DNA from: Bactericera cockerelli
Taxonomy: Eukaryota; Arthropoda; Insecta; Hemiptera; Triozidae
DNA length: 64,000 nucleotides
Reading direction: 5' to 3'
Assembly: GCA_024516035.1 (NCBI GenBank)
Contig: CM044964.1
Coordinates: 22,363,806-22,427,805, forward strand
Shown here: positions 1 through 11,750 of the stretch, piece after piece
Layout of the letters: each line of letters starts with the position of its first letter
How positions within the stretch are numbered: position 1 is the stretch's first letter
Position numbers and translations under genes: made by a program
The notes under the pieces: generated by a model
Database searches by the model: none
Told to the model about the DNA's origin: nothing
What the model saw: the letters and a program-made list of their open reading frames with translations, nothing else

Positions 1-330
1 AATGGCATTTTGTTTTTTTTTACCATTCCATCAAAGTAAATTTATTTTGAATTTTCCGTTGCGAAAATATATTAGGCGTTTCAAATAGTTAATGATCAAG
101 AGCGGACCCTGTACAACACATTCCAAGAAATACATTTTGCAAACACATCAGTAGCCAAACTAATCATACATCACACATTCCGATGCGCTTAAATACAGTT
201 GCTTGCTTCGAAAATGTTTTTCAATGGTCGTCAATCAAACGAATTCGATCAATTTTTATTTTTACGGACTTCAGCAGTAAAAAAGTCAAGATTCGGACGA
301 AATTGATATGAATTTTTCTATTTTCTTTTA
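1..330. other. AT-rich, nothing recognised
   Basis: No open frame, splice pair or repeat family that I can support. Confidence 0.5.
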
Positions 331-455
331 AGGATTAACGTTGCTTTCAACTGCATGGTCTTGGTCGTATATAACGACGGGAGTGTTAACCTCAATTAGC
401 AGGAAACTCAGACACCTGGTACCCACATTAACCTCATCCAGCCTGGGGTGTGGCA
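331..455 (+). repeat. Repeat family K fragment
   Basis: Family K consensus elements: AACTGCATGGTCATACCACG, GCAGGAAACTCACAAACC, TTAACCTCACCCAGCCTG and, further on, GGACGTTGCTTAACTTC. Only the first half is present here. Confidence 0.7.
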
Positions 456-713
456 AATAAAAAATTGATTTTTAAGAAATAGACTATTTTTTTTACTTCA
501 GAGTTCAAATATCTTTAGAGATAATAATAATATCGCCTTATTTATTTATAACGCCTTATTTGGGTTAGTTCTAACCCGGAGAAAATCAAGAAAATAACAA
601 ATTAATTTTTCTTCTTACATGTTTTGAAGGCAATAACGGTAGCCATTTTGGATAGTTTGTTATGGGACAGATTTATTACCCATGAGATTTTAGTATGTTA
701 ATGAGTCCATTTT

Positions 714-830
714 TTTTACTTCCGATAAATTTCTAATGTAAGGTATTGTATGAAATCGTTCGTTTTTGTAAAAAAAAATTTTTTTTTTGCTCCGATTTCA
801 ATTTTTTTTTGCTTGGACTGGCTTCTGTTT
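714..830 (+). repeat. Repeat family I
   Basis: Family I shows CTTCCGATAAATTTCTAAT, a T-rich run and GCTCCGATTTCAATTTTTTC. Copies also lie at 3116-3222, 9619-9741, 10565-10615, 12655-12900, 37985-38085 and 48765-48840. Confidence 0.75.
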
Positions 831-965
831 TATCCCATTATTCCACTGTAGGGCACATGACGCGTGCAAATATTCCTAATATGAACTCAAATCTCGCATA
901 CTCTGGGCTCTTGCCAATCTTTTCGCGCACCGCGCAACACTTGTCCGACAATCTATTTTCAAATC

Positions 966-1006
<41 letters not shown>

Positions 1007-1539
1007 ATAATAATACGTTACAATAAGTTAAACGATGTTCATGATGATTAATTTTATTTCACACCACTGGGACATGTGTTCTGTTGGTTGTAGAGATACG
1101 TGAGAGAAATTATAAAATATATAGAAGAACGTTAATAACTAACAGATGTTCTCTGATTTGTGTCGGAAGCATTGATTTGGCATATTATAAAAAAATCTTC
1201 TTCTTCTTCTTTTTTTTTATTATTATTAACTAGCTAAAACCCGATTCTTTGTCGCCGTTGAATTTTTGCCGCAGTTTGCGTGCCAGACATATTAGCCTGT
1301 CAGACCTGTGGTAATGTATATACGAGTATTAGGCATACCTACGCTACTGGAGACTAATTTACATAAATTTATTATTGTGAGCTATTTTAAAAAAGCACTA
1401 AATCTTATAAGTCCACTGTACTCAAACAACAAACAAAAACTCGAAATCACCACATCAACAACAACAACAATGAGAATGTTGTCAACAAGGACTTGAAATT
1501 GCGTTGTTGTTAAAAAATAAAAGTCATTATAATAATAGT
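831..1539. other. AT-rich stretch with a 37-A run
   Basis: Poly(A) at 968-1004, short TTC and TTA runs near 1196-1230, and no gene-like signal. The lysine-rich frame across the poly(A) is an artefact. Confidence 0.6.
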
Positions 1540-1762
1540 GTAAGGACCAGTAGTCCGGATGGGGGACTATAACCAGAGAGTAGACCAGCAGTCTGGCTGG
1601 GGGACTATAAAGAGGGAGTAGACCAACATTGGCTTGTTTATGGGGGGACCTTGTCAATTATTGGCCTCCTTGTAAAGACAGTGGTAGAAGTGCTAAGTCA
1701 TTCCTTCACTGTCTGACTACCATCGTTCACGATGACGCCACCCTATGATGATATGATGAAGG
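1540..1762 (+). mobile_element. VNTR retroelement family C (2 units)
   Basis: Two copies of a 38-bp unit (GGGGGACTATAAACAGGGAG, TAGACCAGCAGTCTGGCT), then the family body: TTGTCAATTATTAGCCTCC, AAGACAGTGGTAGAAGTGCT, ACTGTCTGGCTACCATCG and a GATGACGCCACC end. Confidence 0.85.
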
Positions 1763-1819
1763 ATTATTGTAAGTTATACCACAAAATAACTACCACACAT
1801 CAGTGACAAAGGATTTTCG

Positions 1820-1972
1820 CAGGAAACTCACAAATCTACTACCAACATTAACCTCACCCAGCCTTTGAGCCGAAATGCCAGCATCACGAAGTCTTCACCT
1901 CGCAGGACGTTGCTTAACTTCGGTGATGCTACGAGAACCGGTGTATTCAACGCGCCATCGACGCTGGCATAG
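1820..1972 (+). repeat. Repeat family K, 3' half
   Basis: GCAGGAAACTCACAAATC through the CCATCGACGCTGGCATA end. Confidence 0.75.
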
Positions 1973-2137
1973 CCACCAGTGATAGACGGTTCACACCTTG
2001 CAAACATTTGTTTCATTGAGTGAGATTGGTTGATATCATGTGTTATTTATTGAGGAACGAGAGAAGGCGAGAGAGGAATGTGTGTGATCAATACGAGATT
2101 TATTCATTATAGCATAAGTACTTGAGTAGGGGTACCT

Positions 2138-2358
2138 ATAATAATAATAACACTCTTTAGTGGAAGGTAACCACCAGGCGAGGTTAATGCTCAAAACCAT
2201 TTTCTCCCACCTAACCCTCAGAGTCTTATTATTATGTTGTCACAAACTCAAATTAATGAGGATAAATTCATGCATTGGGTGATATTCGAACCAACGGATC
2301 CCTACGCTACTTGGATCACCAGACTAGCGCGTTAACCCCTTGACTACCAGTGCACGAT
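2138..2358 (-). mobile_element. SINE family A (tRNA-derived)
   Basis: Reverse complement shows a tRNA-like head with box B near GTTCGAATCCCACCCAGTG, a body with TTTGAGTTTGTGACCACA and GGTTAGGTGGTAGAAAATGC, and the tail TTCCACTAAAGAGTGTTATT. About 16 members of this family occur in the window. Confidence 0.88.
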
Positions 2359-2420
2359 GGTACGACCTATGGTCAGACTGTATGAGTTTTAGAAATGCGT
2401 AGCCACACCTACCCATCATA

Positions 2421-2613
2421 ATAATAATATCGCCTTATTTATACTGCCCGATTAGGACATTGAGTTTCATCATTCCAGCAGTAAGCCCAAGAAGTATTAT
2501 TATGTGGTCAAATCCCAAATAGGAGGGTAACTTATCGTGTCCCGGCTGGGTTTTGAACCCGCGATCTCTGGATTACCAGTTAGACGCCTTGACCACTGAA
2601 CTACTGGGACAGA
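2421..2613 (-). mobile_element. SINE family G (tRNA-derived)
   Basis: Reverse complement: GTCCCGGTAGCTCAGTGG head, GGTTCGAAACCCAGCCGGGA box B, TTACTGCTGGAATAA body, AAATAAGGCGATATTATTAT tail. Confidence 0.87.
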
Positions 2614-2971
2614 CATCATTACTATTCTTATAGTAATCTACCTACCTACTTACCAAATCCATTATTATTCAACGGTATTTTATTTTAGTGTTTTGGCAAT
2701 GTAAATGCACTATCAACTGGGCGATTACATTTCTTTCCTTGAAATAGGATCAGGAAAATCTATTAGGGGGAAATATGAAATACAAAAACTAACACAATAC
2801 TTCCGATATTATGTATAGAAAATGATATACATAATTGTTTGACACTGTTACGTTTGGCAAGAATCATGGCGATGTCAGTTAAATAAATATAAAATATTAT
2901 ATAAATACTATGTTATATTACATAAATACGTAACATAGGTATATACCTGTATCCTGTATTTACCTATACTC

Positions 2972-3110
2972 GCACCGACCGCGTTTGAACGATAAGGCGG
3001 TGGACTAGTAACCTTTAGGACGGTGGTTCGAGCCCCACCAAGTACAGATTTTTTGCCGTAGTTAGGAGAGTATGAGTAATTGTGATATCATAATTGTGAT
3101 TCACACAATA
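2972..3110 (+). mobile_element. SINE family D (tRNA-like)
   Basis: Head CCGACC..GATAAGGCGG, box B GTTCGAGCCCC, then TAGTTGTGATATCACGAAAG-type body. Confidence 0.8.
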
Positions 3111-3115
3111 ATGAA

Positions 3116-3222
3116 TATAAAAATAATTGAAATCGGAGCAAAAATATATTTTTTTTATTACAAAAACGAACACAATACTTCTGATTTTTAATATTAGAAA
3201 TTTATCGGAAGTAATACCATCG
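3116..3222 (-). repeat. Repeat family I
   Basis: Reverse-orientation copy abutting the family D SINE. Confidence 0.75.
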
Positions 3223-3441
3223 GAATACTTGGGTGAGCCAGGCGAATCCCGCCACTTTAAATAAAGCGTAAAAAAAATCATCCAGCCAAAAATCCATTTT
3301 TTTTAAATCATCAGCTCGTCCCAAATCATCTCCCATATTGAATTTACTAACCATAGGTCCCGTAGGTACCTACTAATTTATATAAATGTTAATTTATTTT
3401 ATATCCCATTGAGTACCATGGGTATCATAGGTATATGGCAT

Positions 3442-3555
3442 GAAATTTTTTGTTATATTGTCTATCACATTTGATAAGATAAAAATAACCCCGCGGGGTT
3501 ATCTTTATCTTACAGGCTGGTTATCAAATGTGATAGACAATATAACAAAATTTTC
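3442..3555. repeat. Near-perfect palindrome with CCGCGG centre
   Basis: Arms 3442-3477 and 3521-3555 are complementary (ATTGTCTATCACATTTGATA); inner palindrome ATAACCCCGCGGGGTTAT at 3485-3502. Confidence 0.85.
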
Positions 3556-3718
3556 ATTCTTAGCGGATTCCTTATTTTGGTATCACACATGTTATAGACA
3601 CGGACTCCTACGTAAATAAACATTATGAATTATCACAGGAAATCTGTGGTATCATAATTATGTCATAGACTGCTGAAATCGATTGAATTGAGCCTGGTCT
3701 CCTGTGTTTATCAGGTTA

Positions 3719-3775
3719 AAAGGGTTGGGTGGAAGAGATTGCCACAGGCAATAACCCCGCCCTTTAGGTGGGACT
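3719..3775 (+). repeat. Family H fragment
   Basis: GGGTTGGGTGGAAGAGATTG and CAATAACCCCGCCCTTTAG. Confidence 0.75.
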
Positions 3776-3836
3776 TTAGCTTCTTTCTCTTTTTGACATT
3801 TTCATGTCTTTGCTCTGGCACATAACCAAAATTATG

Positions 3837-3990
3837 TGACGAAATTATGTAACGATATTATGTAACGATATTATGTAACGATATTATGTAACGAAATATC
3901 GAATTGTAAAGGGAGAGAAGTCTTCTAATATCGGATATCGATATTATGGTTTCGATATTATCGATATACCTAATATCGATATTTTCGTTT
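3837..3990 (+). repeat. ATTATGTAACGAT short tandem repeat and ATCGATATT-rich tract
   Basis: Four near-identical copies of a 14-16 bp unit, followed by degenerate CGATATT repeats. Confidence 0.85.
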
Positions 3991-5084
3991 CGATATTGCA
4001 ACCCTAAGAGAAGAGGGAAAGTGTGTGTCATGCGCACAATACGAAATTTGGTCAGTTGGGTTTTGGACCTTGAATAGTAAAGATGAAAATGTCGAAATGG
4101 TTGCAGACTCGTATGCAAGCGTTTTTTTCTGCATTCTATGAAATATTATCTTTAAACTTCTTTACTTTCCTTATCTTATAATAAGGAAAGTATTGTATTC
4201 GTCGAAAATTTGACCTACCCAGCTTTTCACATTTCTGGACGAATCATAGCCTCAGGATACCAAAAAAGTTGTTTGTTCTTTTTTTTTGCTCAATCTATTT
4301 AATTTTTCTTTGTAATAATATGTATATGTATATATAAGCTACCCACTTGAAAGCAGAGTCCACAATATGATCCACAGGTCGTTGATTCTGCGAAGTATAA
4401 TAACCCAGGAGGTACCTATATTATTTTTATAGTCTGCGCGCGAATTCCTTAGACTCATCATTAGATTCTTCGAGTTAATTATTATCTTCACCAAGGCCAG
4501 AGAGAAAATTGAGGAGTAGGGGAAATGCGCCGAACATAGTCTTTCATTATCTGATCTCACAACTATCTGATCGAGTAAAGTGTCACGCATTCTCGATCTT
4601 ACAATTTGAGTTGCTGGTCTATGAGTTTCCAGCGAATTGACGTCGTTTTCCTGAGGGTCACCAATTATCTGACCAATGTCCTAGTAATCCTAGTCCTAAC
4701 CCTCTGAAGCAAATAATTGCAACTTAACTGTTGTTAGATAGGATTAATCTAGATTTGATTGGGGGAGCGGCTCCTGTTTATGACTTATCCGCTATCCCTC
4801 TATATCCGTCTTGTTCATGACCTTAGTGAAGATAATCCAGGATAACGAATGAAGAAGATGAGTTTCCTGTGAATAGAGGGTAAAACACCCGTCGTGATAT
4901 GGCCATGTAGTTGAAAGTGACGTTAAACTCCCCCACCCCAAAAAAATGATGACTTATTATTGATGTTGTTATGAATGACAAGTGTACTCTTCATGTAAGT
5001 ATGACGTACAATGTACATAAACATGTGTTCATCATGTTATCAATGATAACTTATCGTGTGATTAGTTCCATGTGTTCCAATATA
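3991..5084. other. AT-rich intergenic stretch
   Basis: Holds a repeat L piece near 4155-4250 (ATAAGGAAAGTATTGTATTCG, shared with 45130-45190 and partly 62125) and a reverse family K head near 4855-4935. No coding signal seen. Confidence 0.5.
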
Positions 5085-5340
5085 CAGGGTGGCTCACAAA
5101 TAAGTCACTAAAATGCTAGGGGTGATAGAACTCTTCAATTGTAATCGAAAGTATTCCATTGGGACTATTAAAACATGTTTTTACCAACCAAGTGGAACAT
5201 TTTAAATTATTACACATGTTCGACCAAGTTTTATTTACAAGAAAGTACATAGAATATTTACATAGGAATTTAAATAGATAAAAGAAAACTTGATCAAGGG
5301 CGGTGCCAATGCTTACGACATTTTTTTCACTACGTCGGAA
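5085..5340. mobile_element. One-ended CAGGGTG-type element fragment
   Basis: TA then CAGGGTGGCTCACAAATAAG at 5083-5104; no matching right terminus found. The segment 5210-5330 recurs inverted at about 47985-48090 (GTACATAGAATATTTACATA). Confidence 0.65.
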
Positions 5341-5405
5341 ACGCCAAAATTTTACAACGAAATCTTAGAAATCAATGGGATTTTGCCTTCCTCTAGAACG
5401 GAATT

Positions 5406-5600
5406 TTGACTGAGGGCGGAATTAATAGACGTTTTTGTCACACCTCTGTGGCGCTAAGTCACGAAATGCGTACTGTGAAAGATAGGGAAAACCGATGCTA
5501 ATAAGCAATGACTTAAGTTATTGATGTACTTAAGTACAACTTCTCACTATTCTGTTTATACTGATACTGATATACTGATGTTGTCTTTTAATTTCGCTGT
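5406..5600. mobile_element. Small MITE (GGGCGAAATTAATAGAC termini)
   Basis: Termini GAGGGCGGAATTAATAGACG and its degenerate complement TCTTTTAATTTCGC; interior TGTGGCGCTAAGTCACG. The same family is inserted at 55917-56046. Confidence 0.7.
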
Positions 5601-6259
5601 GGGTCTTTGAGAGTATTTTATCAAATGAGCATCATAATATTATTTAGATATTATCTTATTGGAAATAATTAATTGATCTTATAAACGGTGCAATGAATCA
5701 TTTCCCCCCATTAATGAGTTTATCAGACCTATTATTATTATATAATTATTTATCAAGATGACAATATCAATGAGAGGAAAAAAAAAAAAAAATGATTAAA
5801 TAAAAAGTTATCGCCTACGGGAATTTCTTCCACCCAATACCTAGAATTTCGGCAAGCTTTTATATGACCAGTTGACCACCCTGTTTATTTTGTATAGAAA
5901 AATCAGATAGCTCGTTACTGTTTAGTTCATAAGATTGTTGTTATCTTGTTAAAGGCTATTTGTTTGTTGTTGATGTTAATTGTTAACAATAATGTTGTTT
6001 GTGACCGCTATCAATGAGTCTGTTTGTATTCTCTGTGAGTCATTTTTTTTTTTTTTTTTTTTAGGTTTAAAAATTAACAAGTTCAACACATGACTCTGAT
6101 AATGTTGATTATGATGTCAATTTGTCCATTTATAAGGATTTTATTTTGAACAAGCAGACTGTGGCATCTTGCGCTCGACTGAGGCATGTCCGTAAGTAAA
6201 ATAATCTCGAGAATGGCTAGACTTTTTGCAAAATCCGTTCTTATCTTTTTTGATATCTT
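5601..6259. other. AT-rich intergenic stretch
   Basis: Poly(A) near 5778-5792 and poly(T) near 6041-6062; otherwise nothing recognised. Confidence 0.5.
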
Positions 6260-6267
6260 CAAACGTT

Positions 6268-6625
6268 TTGCCAATAACGCCAGTGCCGGATATTTTGGCG
6301 GTGTATGGCGTAGATTTTGTCTATTATGACAAACCGGTTAAAGTTATCAAAAAATGTATGAGAATTGGCCCCCCTTACTCCATAGAAACGCCAGTGGCGG
6401 ATATATTGGCGGTGTATGGCGTAGATTTTGTCTATTATGACAAACCGGTTAAAGTTAGCTATCAAAAAATGTATGAGAATTGGCCCCCCATACTCCATAG
6501 AAACGCCGTGGTGGATATTTTGGCGGTGTATGTTTTGGATTTTGTCTTTTTTTTTTTTGACAAAACGGTTAAAGTTATCAAAAAATGTATCAGAATTGAC
6601 CCCCCGTTCTCCAAAGAGATGTAAC
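6268..6625 (+). repeat. Tandem repeat, about 112-bp unit, 3 copies plus a diverged fourth
   Basis: Units carry GATATTTTGGCGGTGTATGG, TTTTGTCTATTATGAC and AAACCGGTTAAAGTTATC, ending in CCATAGAAACGCCAGTGG. A degraded unit follows to about 6760. The frame across it is open for 132 codons but changes per unit, so coding is unlikely. Confidence 0.88.
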
Positions 6626-7420
6626 CCCCAAATCGGAAACAGTTGTATCTTATATTCTGTATAATTGGTTTAGCCGCCAGTGGCGACGCGACGGGCTGCG
6701 GAAGTATTTTGGGTTAAATATACAAGCATCAAAAAATCATGGGAATCGAACCCCCCCCCTAATGTATAGGTGAACTTAATATATTATATAAAAAAAAGTG
6801 AATCAACATTAATTATACAATATTTTATTATACATTTTGAAATGGAATAGAGCGATTAGTCTTAATAAAATGCACTGGTAGGTACTCTCAAAATGTAAAC
6901 AAACAAACGGATGGTTCTAGCTTCTGATTGGTTCTCATACTGTGTCCTTTTGATAAATAGAATATTAAATGTGAGAGCGGAATCTGCATTTTAATTTATA
7001 TTTGAAATGAGATGAGCTAAGAACCAATCAGAGAAGCACACAATACAGTTGATTGTAGAAATTTCATCTGTTGTTGATCTCTGGATGTTATATTTTCTTT
7101 ATACCTATTCAACCAATCAAATGCCCCAAACATGTAAATATTTCCTTTATTCATGCTGTTCCGGTTAAAATTGTATATTAAAATTCATCTATTGTGTTAG
7201 TTCATTTTTGTGATAAACACAATCCGAATAACCTTGAGACAAAAAACTACTATAGTAATAATAAGAATAATAATATCGTATGAGGAAGTCACCCTCTCGT
7301 CCTTGAACTCACACCTGAGTTGAGTCAGTGACCACTTGACCAGTGTACTAATCTCAAAGTTTTTCACCTGCTAATACAGTGCACTAAGTATGTATGTATA
7401 CTGTATAATTATGTATATAA
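6626..7420. other. AT-rich stretch with a weak inverted repeat
   Basis: TCTGATTGGTTCT near 6928 and its complement near 7022 may be the ends of a decayed MITE. Nothing else recognised. Confidence 0.45.
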
Positions 7421-7568
7421 TAATAATATCACCTTATTTATGCTGCCCGATTAAGACTATAAAGCCTCATTATTCCAGCAGTACGCTCAAGACGTATTAT
7501 TATATGGTATAAATACCAAATGGGAGGATAACTGTCTTGTCAACTTGTCATGTCCCGACTGGGTTTCG
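7421..7568 (-). mobile_element. SINE family G, truncated
   Basis: ATCACCTTATTTATGCTGCC tail through GTCCCGACTGGGTTTCGAA; the tRNA-like head is cut off. Confidence 0.8.
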
Positions 7569-7631
7569 AATACATATGTATGTGAATTTTTCTATGTTAA
7601 ATATGCCACAACTTTAGTGGGTATTAACCTA

Positions 7632-7853
7632 ATAATAATATCACTCTTTGTATAGTGGAAGGTAACCACCAGGCGAGGTTAATGTTCAAAGCATTGTTTA
7701 CCACCTAAACCTCAGAGTCTTAGTATTATGTGGTCACAAACTCAAATTATTAATGTGGAAAATTCATGCACTGGGTGGGATTCGAACGAACGGAGCACTA
7801 CGCTACTTGGATTACCAGACTAGCGTGTTAACCACTTGACTACCAGTACACAT
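7632..7853 (-). mobile_element. SINE family A
   Basis: Full-length reverse copy, tail to head. Confidence 0.87.
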
Positions 7854-8154
7854 TATTTCTTGGAACAAGAAGCAGAAAGCGAAAAAGAAACCATAGAAAT
7901 GAAATCTCCCACGTCAAACATGGAAGTGCATAGGAAATATTGAGTGTGTGCAAAAACAAGATAAAGCCTTCGCGAAATTACTTGCTGTGGTCTCTATTTT
8001 TGAGAAAACAAAAAGAAACAGGATTTGTTGATGGTTCACTCTAAAGGGCACAATTATAAAATCAAGATCTATATCTATTTATGTGCAAGGAGCATTAAAA
8101 CTCAGAGCTTTTCTAAGAAACAAATGGTAGGTACTGATGAGAAAAAAGGGGCAC

Positions 8155-8338
8155 TGTTAATCAAGTAGTTAATCCATTGGTTCAAATCCTACCCAGTGCA
8201 TGAATTTTCACTAATTAATTTGAGTTTATGACCACAAATAATTAGACTCTGAGGGTTAGGTGGTAGAAAATGCTGCGAGCATTAACCTCGCCTGCTGGTT
8301 ACCTTTCACGAAAGAGTGTTACTATTATTATTATTACC
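8155..8338 (+). mobile_element. SINE family A
   Basis: Head partly decayed; box B, body and ATT tail present. Confidence 0.85.
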
Positions 8339-8614
8339 GTATCTGCCTAACGCATCCCAGTAAGGTAGCTAGGTAGGTATTGTAGGTAATCTGTAAGGTA
8401 GGTAGCTACATATATACATGACATATATGACAAAAATGACCGGATCACAAGAAGGCCCGACAGCATAGATCTGCATATTTGCCTAAATTATTTACATATA
8501 TTCAGCGCAAAGTAGCTCCTGTATTACGGGAAAGTGGAAATATTCCACTACATATAGCCGCCTCCATGCTCCATATCCGGAATTAAACCCTGGAGATCTA
8601 TACATATAATATAA

Positions 8615-8853
8615 CTAGCGGGCTGTCGCCTGCTTTGCGGGCCGAGGCATGGCCGTGAAAGCAAAAAATCCTTTTTCGCCAATGGCAGGTGTTGTAGTGG
8701 GAATTTTGAAAAATCCCGTCTTATTGCACATCTAGACTATAAGACAAAGCTACCTACCAAATTTCAGCTTCCTAATAGGACTTACCAGTTCGGAGAAACA
8801 GTGATGAATCACTGAGTCAGTCAGTCAGTGAAACTCTCTTTTATAAGTATAGA
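8615..8853 (-). mobile_element. Non-autonomous Helitron
   Basis: Read in reverse it begins TC (after host A) and ends in the hairpin GCAGGCGACAGCCCG followed by CTAG and host T. The interior has CAAAAAATCCTTTTTCGCC, GGCAGGTGTTGTAGTGGG and a CAGT repeat. Four related copies lie in the window. Confidence 0.8.
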
Positions 8854-8857
8854 TAAT

Positions 8858-9065
8858 AATAATAATCCTCTTTAGTGGAAAGTAACTACTCGGCAAAGTT
8901 AATGCTCAAGCTCAATGCCTTTTTTACCACCTGAAATCAGAGTCTTATCATCATGTAAGTATGTAGTAACAAACTCAAATAAATGAGCGAAAAAATCATG
9001 CATTGAGGGAGATTCGAAGCAACAGATCCCTACGATACCTTTACCAGTAGTTAAGGCGCTACCTT
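8858..9065 (-). mobile_element. SINE family A, diverged
   Basis: Starts directly after the Helitron end. Confidence 0.75.
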
Positions 9066-9134
9066 GCGCCTTAACGCAAGATAGCGCCTTAACTTTCCTA
9101 CCAAACATACCCATAAAAAGCGGGACTACACACA

Positions 9135-9275
9135 AATTATTTCAAAATTTGGTAACATTCGTTTATAAGGGATACTTTCCGGTGCGCTCGTGCTGACCTA
9201 GCACCTAAATGGGACGTATCTTTACTACTCGCCCATCAAAGCGGAGGCATACTAGGGTAGGCAAGCTATCTTTGG
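9135..9275 (+). repeat. SINE family F body
   Basis: AAGGGATACTTTCCGGTGCG, CAGCACCTAAATGGGA and GGAGGCATACTAGGG match family F; the head is missing. Confidence 0.7.
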
Positions 9276-9325
9276 GACGTATTATCTTAAAGTTGAAAGG
9301 TTTAAACCACCTAGATAATAATAAC

Positions 9326-9537
9326 AATAATATAAGAATAATATCGCCTTATTTATACTGCCCGATCAGGACTATTAAAGTCCCATTATTCCAGCAGTAA
9401 GCCCAAGACACATTATTTTGTGGTAAAAATCTCATATGGGAGGATAACTTGTCATGTCCCGGCTGGGTTTCGAACTCACAAACTCTAGAATGTTTAAATT
9501 CACAGAGTGCCGCCTTTACCACTGAGCTACCGGAACA
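9326..9537 (-). mobile_element. SINE family G
   Basis: Full reverse copy. Confidence 0.85.
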
Positions 9538-9618
9538 TACCTCCAAGTTACAAGTCCGCCGCCTCATTGATCGAGCTACTCAGCTCGGCTTATACCTACT
9601 TACAGATTGTAGAAACAG

Positions 9619-9741
9619 TTATTTTACTTCCGATAAATTCCTAATATTAGAAATCGTTTTTGTAAAAAAAAAAAAAAAAAAAAATAATATATATTTGTGC
9701 TCCGATTTCAATTTTTTCATATTTCTGGACGTTTCATAACC
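9619..9741 (+). repeat. Repeat family I
   Basis: Includes a long A run at about 9664-9683. Confidence 0.75.
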
Positions 9742-11040
9742 TCCTGTACTGAGAAACTTTGGTTTTGTGTCCGTCTGTCGGTCTGGTAAAAATATTACTT
9801 GTACCTAATGCGCAAATCTCAGAAACTACTCAACAGATTATGATGAAATTTTGCACACATATACCTAGAAGACGTTTTGTAGTTGGTCCCATTCTAAATT
9901 CATCTACTTCGCGATTTATAATTTTTTTTAAATTTAATAATTTAACTCTGATATTAATAAAATCCAAAAAAGTGAAAAAATGAGGTTTTCTACTTGCTGA
10001 TACAGAATTGTTTGTATAATCTAGAATGTAGGAAAAATAGTATTCTACCATTTAAAACAATTTTGAAGAAATATGGTTAATCGGTTTTGAAGATACAAGT
10101 GATTTAGTATAAAATCTCAAAATTAGCACCTGTATACAATGTGAAACAATCACGAGGAAGTATTGTGTCCGTAATTGGCAGATATACCTCTGATCACCCT
10201 TTATTTGGATCCGGCCCGTCAGTGGTTTTAGCCGACTGCCGAGCACAATAGCGCCTCATCAGCGACACTGGAAATTACTAATTACTTCAACGAGTATGAA
10301 TAATGAATATTGTGAAGCGTTTTCCAGTACAGATCGGCCTCTGCTAATCCAGGGCTGAATCTGGCACACGTGTGGACTATAGAAATACGAGTATTGTAAA
10401 TGCCACTTTGAAGCATACTCAAAAAAACATTTCATCTTACTTTTCTTTACAAGTCCGGTTCATCAATTGCCTTCATATAGTTTCTTGCCAATAACGAGCG
10501 ATTTCTGCCTGGTTGTTGGCATTTCATCTGTATAACTGTAATATTTCAACTGTGGGTTCTCATTTCACTTCCGAGAAAATTCTAATATTAGAAATCGGAA
10601 GTATTTACTTTCCTTATCCTTATAATAAGTATAATATTTTTGTTATTAGCTAGATCTATCACTTAAAAAAAAAGATGAGTGTTTCACATCAGCCTTTTTT
10701 ATTTCGTAGCCATGAAAGAGGAGCTACTGCAGACGCTTGTGGTCTGTGATGTTTTTTTTTTCAATTTACTTATTTACTCTAACTGTGCAAAATTTCTGCG
10801 ACACATAATTGTCAAGTCATCGGTCTATTATCTCTATCACATAATATCTTTCATATTATGTTTATATGTATAATATAATATATCTTTATGATCTGCTATA
10901 ATTTCTTATCAATATTTGAGTCATTGTGTGAGTCACGCCGGAATATTGATTCAATGCGGTGCAAATACTTATGACTGACTCCTTTGAGTGAGTAATCTTT
11001 CCTATTAATATTGTGGTATACTTTCCTATTAAGTTATCTA
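9742..11040. other. Intergenic, probably decayed retroelement
   Basis: GTCTGTCGGTCTGG and ACTCAACAGATTATGATGAA resemble 3' sequences of widespread insect retroelements. Family I and L fragments lie at 10565-10640 and a family F fragment near 10665-10745. Confidence 0.45.
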
Positions 11041-11042
11041 TC

Positions 11043-11306
11043 TTGCCGACCTCAGTAGCTTGATCGATAAGGCGGCGAACTTGTCACCTAGAGGTTCAAG
11101 TCCCGGGAAAAGTGAAGATTTAGAAAATATTTAGTTTGAATAGTTGTGACATCACGAAAGTGATTAACACAAATTAAAATATTATAGGATAAGATAAGTA
11201 AAAAGTCATTAGCGAAGATTTGGAAAAGCGAGTTTGAGTAGTTGTGACATCACGGAAGTGATTAACACAAATTAAAATATTATAGGATAAGATTAGTAAA
11301 AGGTCA
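11043..11306 (+). mobile_element. SINE family D with duplicated body
   Basis: Head GCCGACCTCAGTAGCTTGAT; the body (TAGTTGTGACATCACG..AAAATATTATAGGATAAG) occurs twice, about 95 bp apart. Confidence 0.82.
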
Positions 11307-11334
11307 TTTACCTTGTTCCTGTTCTCTCTTATAA

Positions 11335-11434
11335 CCGACGGAGCTCAGCAGTTCGTTTGACAAGGCGGCGGACTCCTAACCTGGAGGTCGGCCGTTTGAG
11401 TTCCGAGTATCATCATCATCATCATCATCATCAT
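11335..11434 (+). repeat. SINE family D head and a CAT microsatellite
   Basis: tRNA-like head only, followed by about eight CAT triplets at 11410-11434. Confidence 0.75.
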
Positions 11435-11506
11435 GTAATAAAAACGAAGAGAGTTTCATTCAACCCGAGCGGCATTAATCGTCTCTATCTACCTATGTCT
11501 GTATTT

Positions 11507-11750
11507 GAATAGTTGTCTGGAAGAACCACCTATGTGAAAATTTCGATTTTTTTATTTATTTCAAAAATGGAATCTATGTTTAGGTCTTGAATCACTAGAG
11601 AAGTCAGCCTACAAATATTTGTTCCTACTCGTTTTTATTCGTCTTTTTTCGTCAAAACAAAGCATTTGGATGCTGCATCAATGGTATTACTAAAAGTACC
11701 TTACTGAAAAGTGCCCAAAAACACATAGGTGGTTCTCTAGACAACTATTC
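11507..11750. mobile_element. MITE with roughly 29-bp terminal inverted repeats
   Basis: GAATAGTTGTCTGGAAGAAC at the left; the complement of the right end reads GAATAGTTGTCTAGAGAACC, then CACCTATGTG. Interior about 185 bp, no frame. Confidence 0.82.

Noticed and set aside
746..1051. 101-codon frame on + strand
   Set aside because: Half of it is a poly(A)-encoded lysine run; no domain and no splice context.
6226..6624. 132-codon frame with internal protein repeats
   Set aside because: It follows a non-coding 112-bp tandem repeat; unit lengths shift frame and there is a poly(T)-encoded Phe run.
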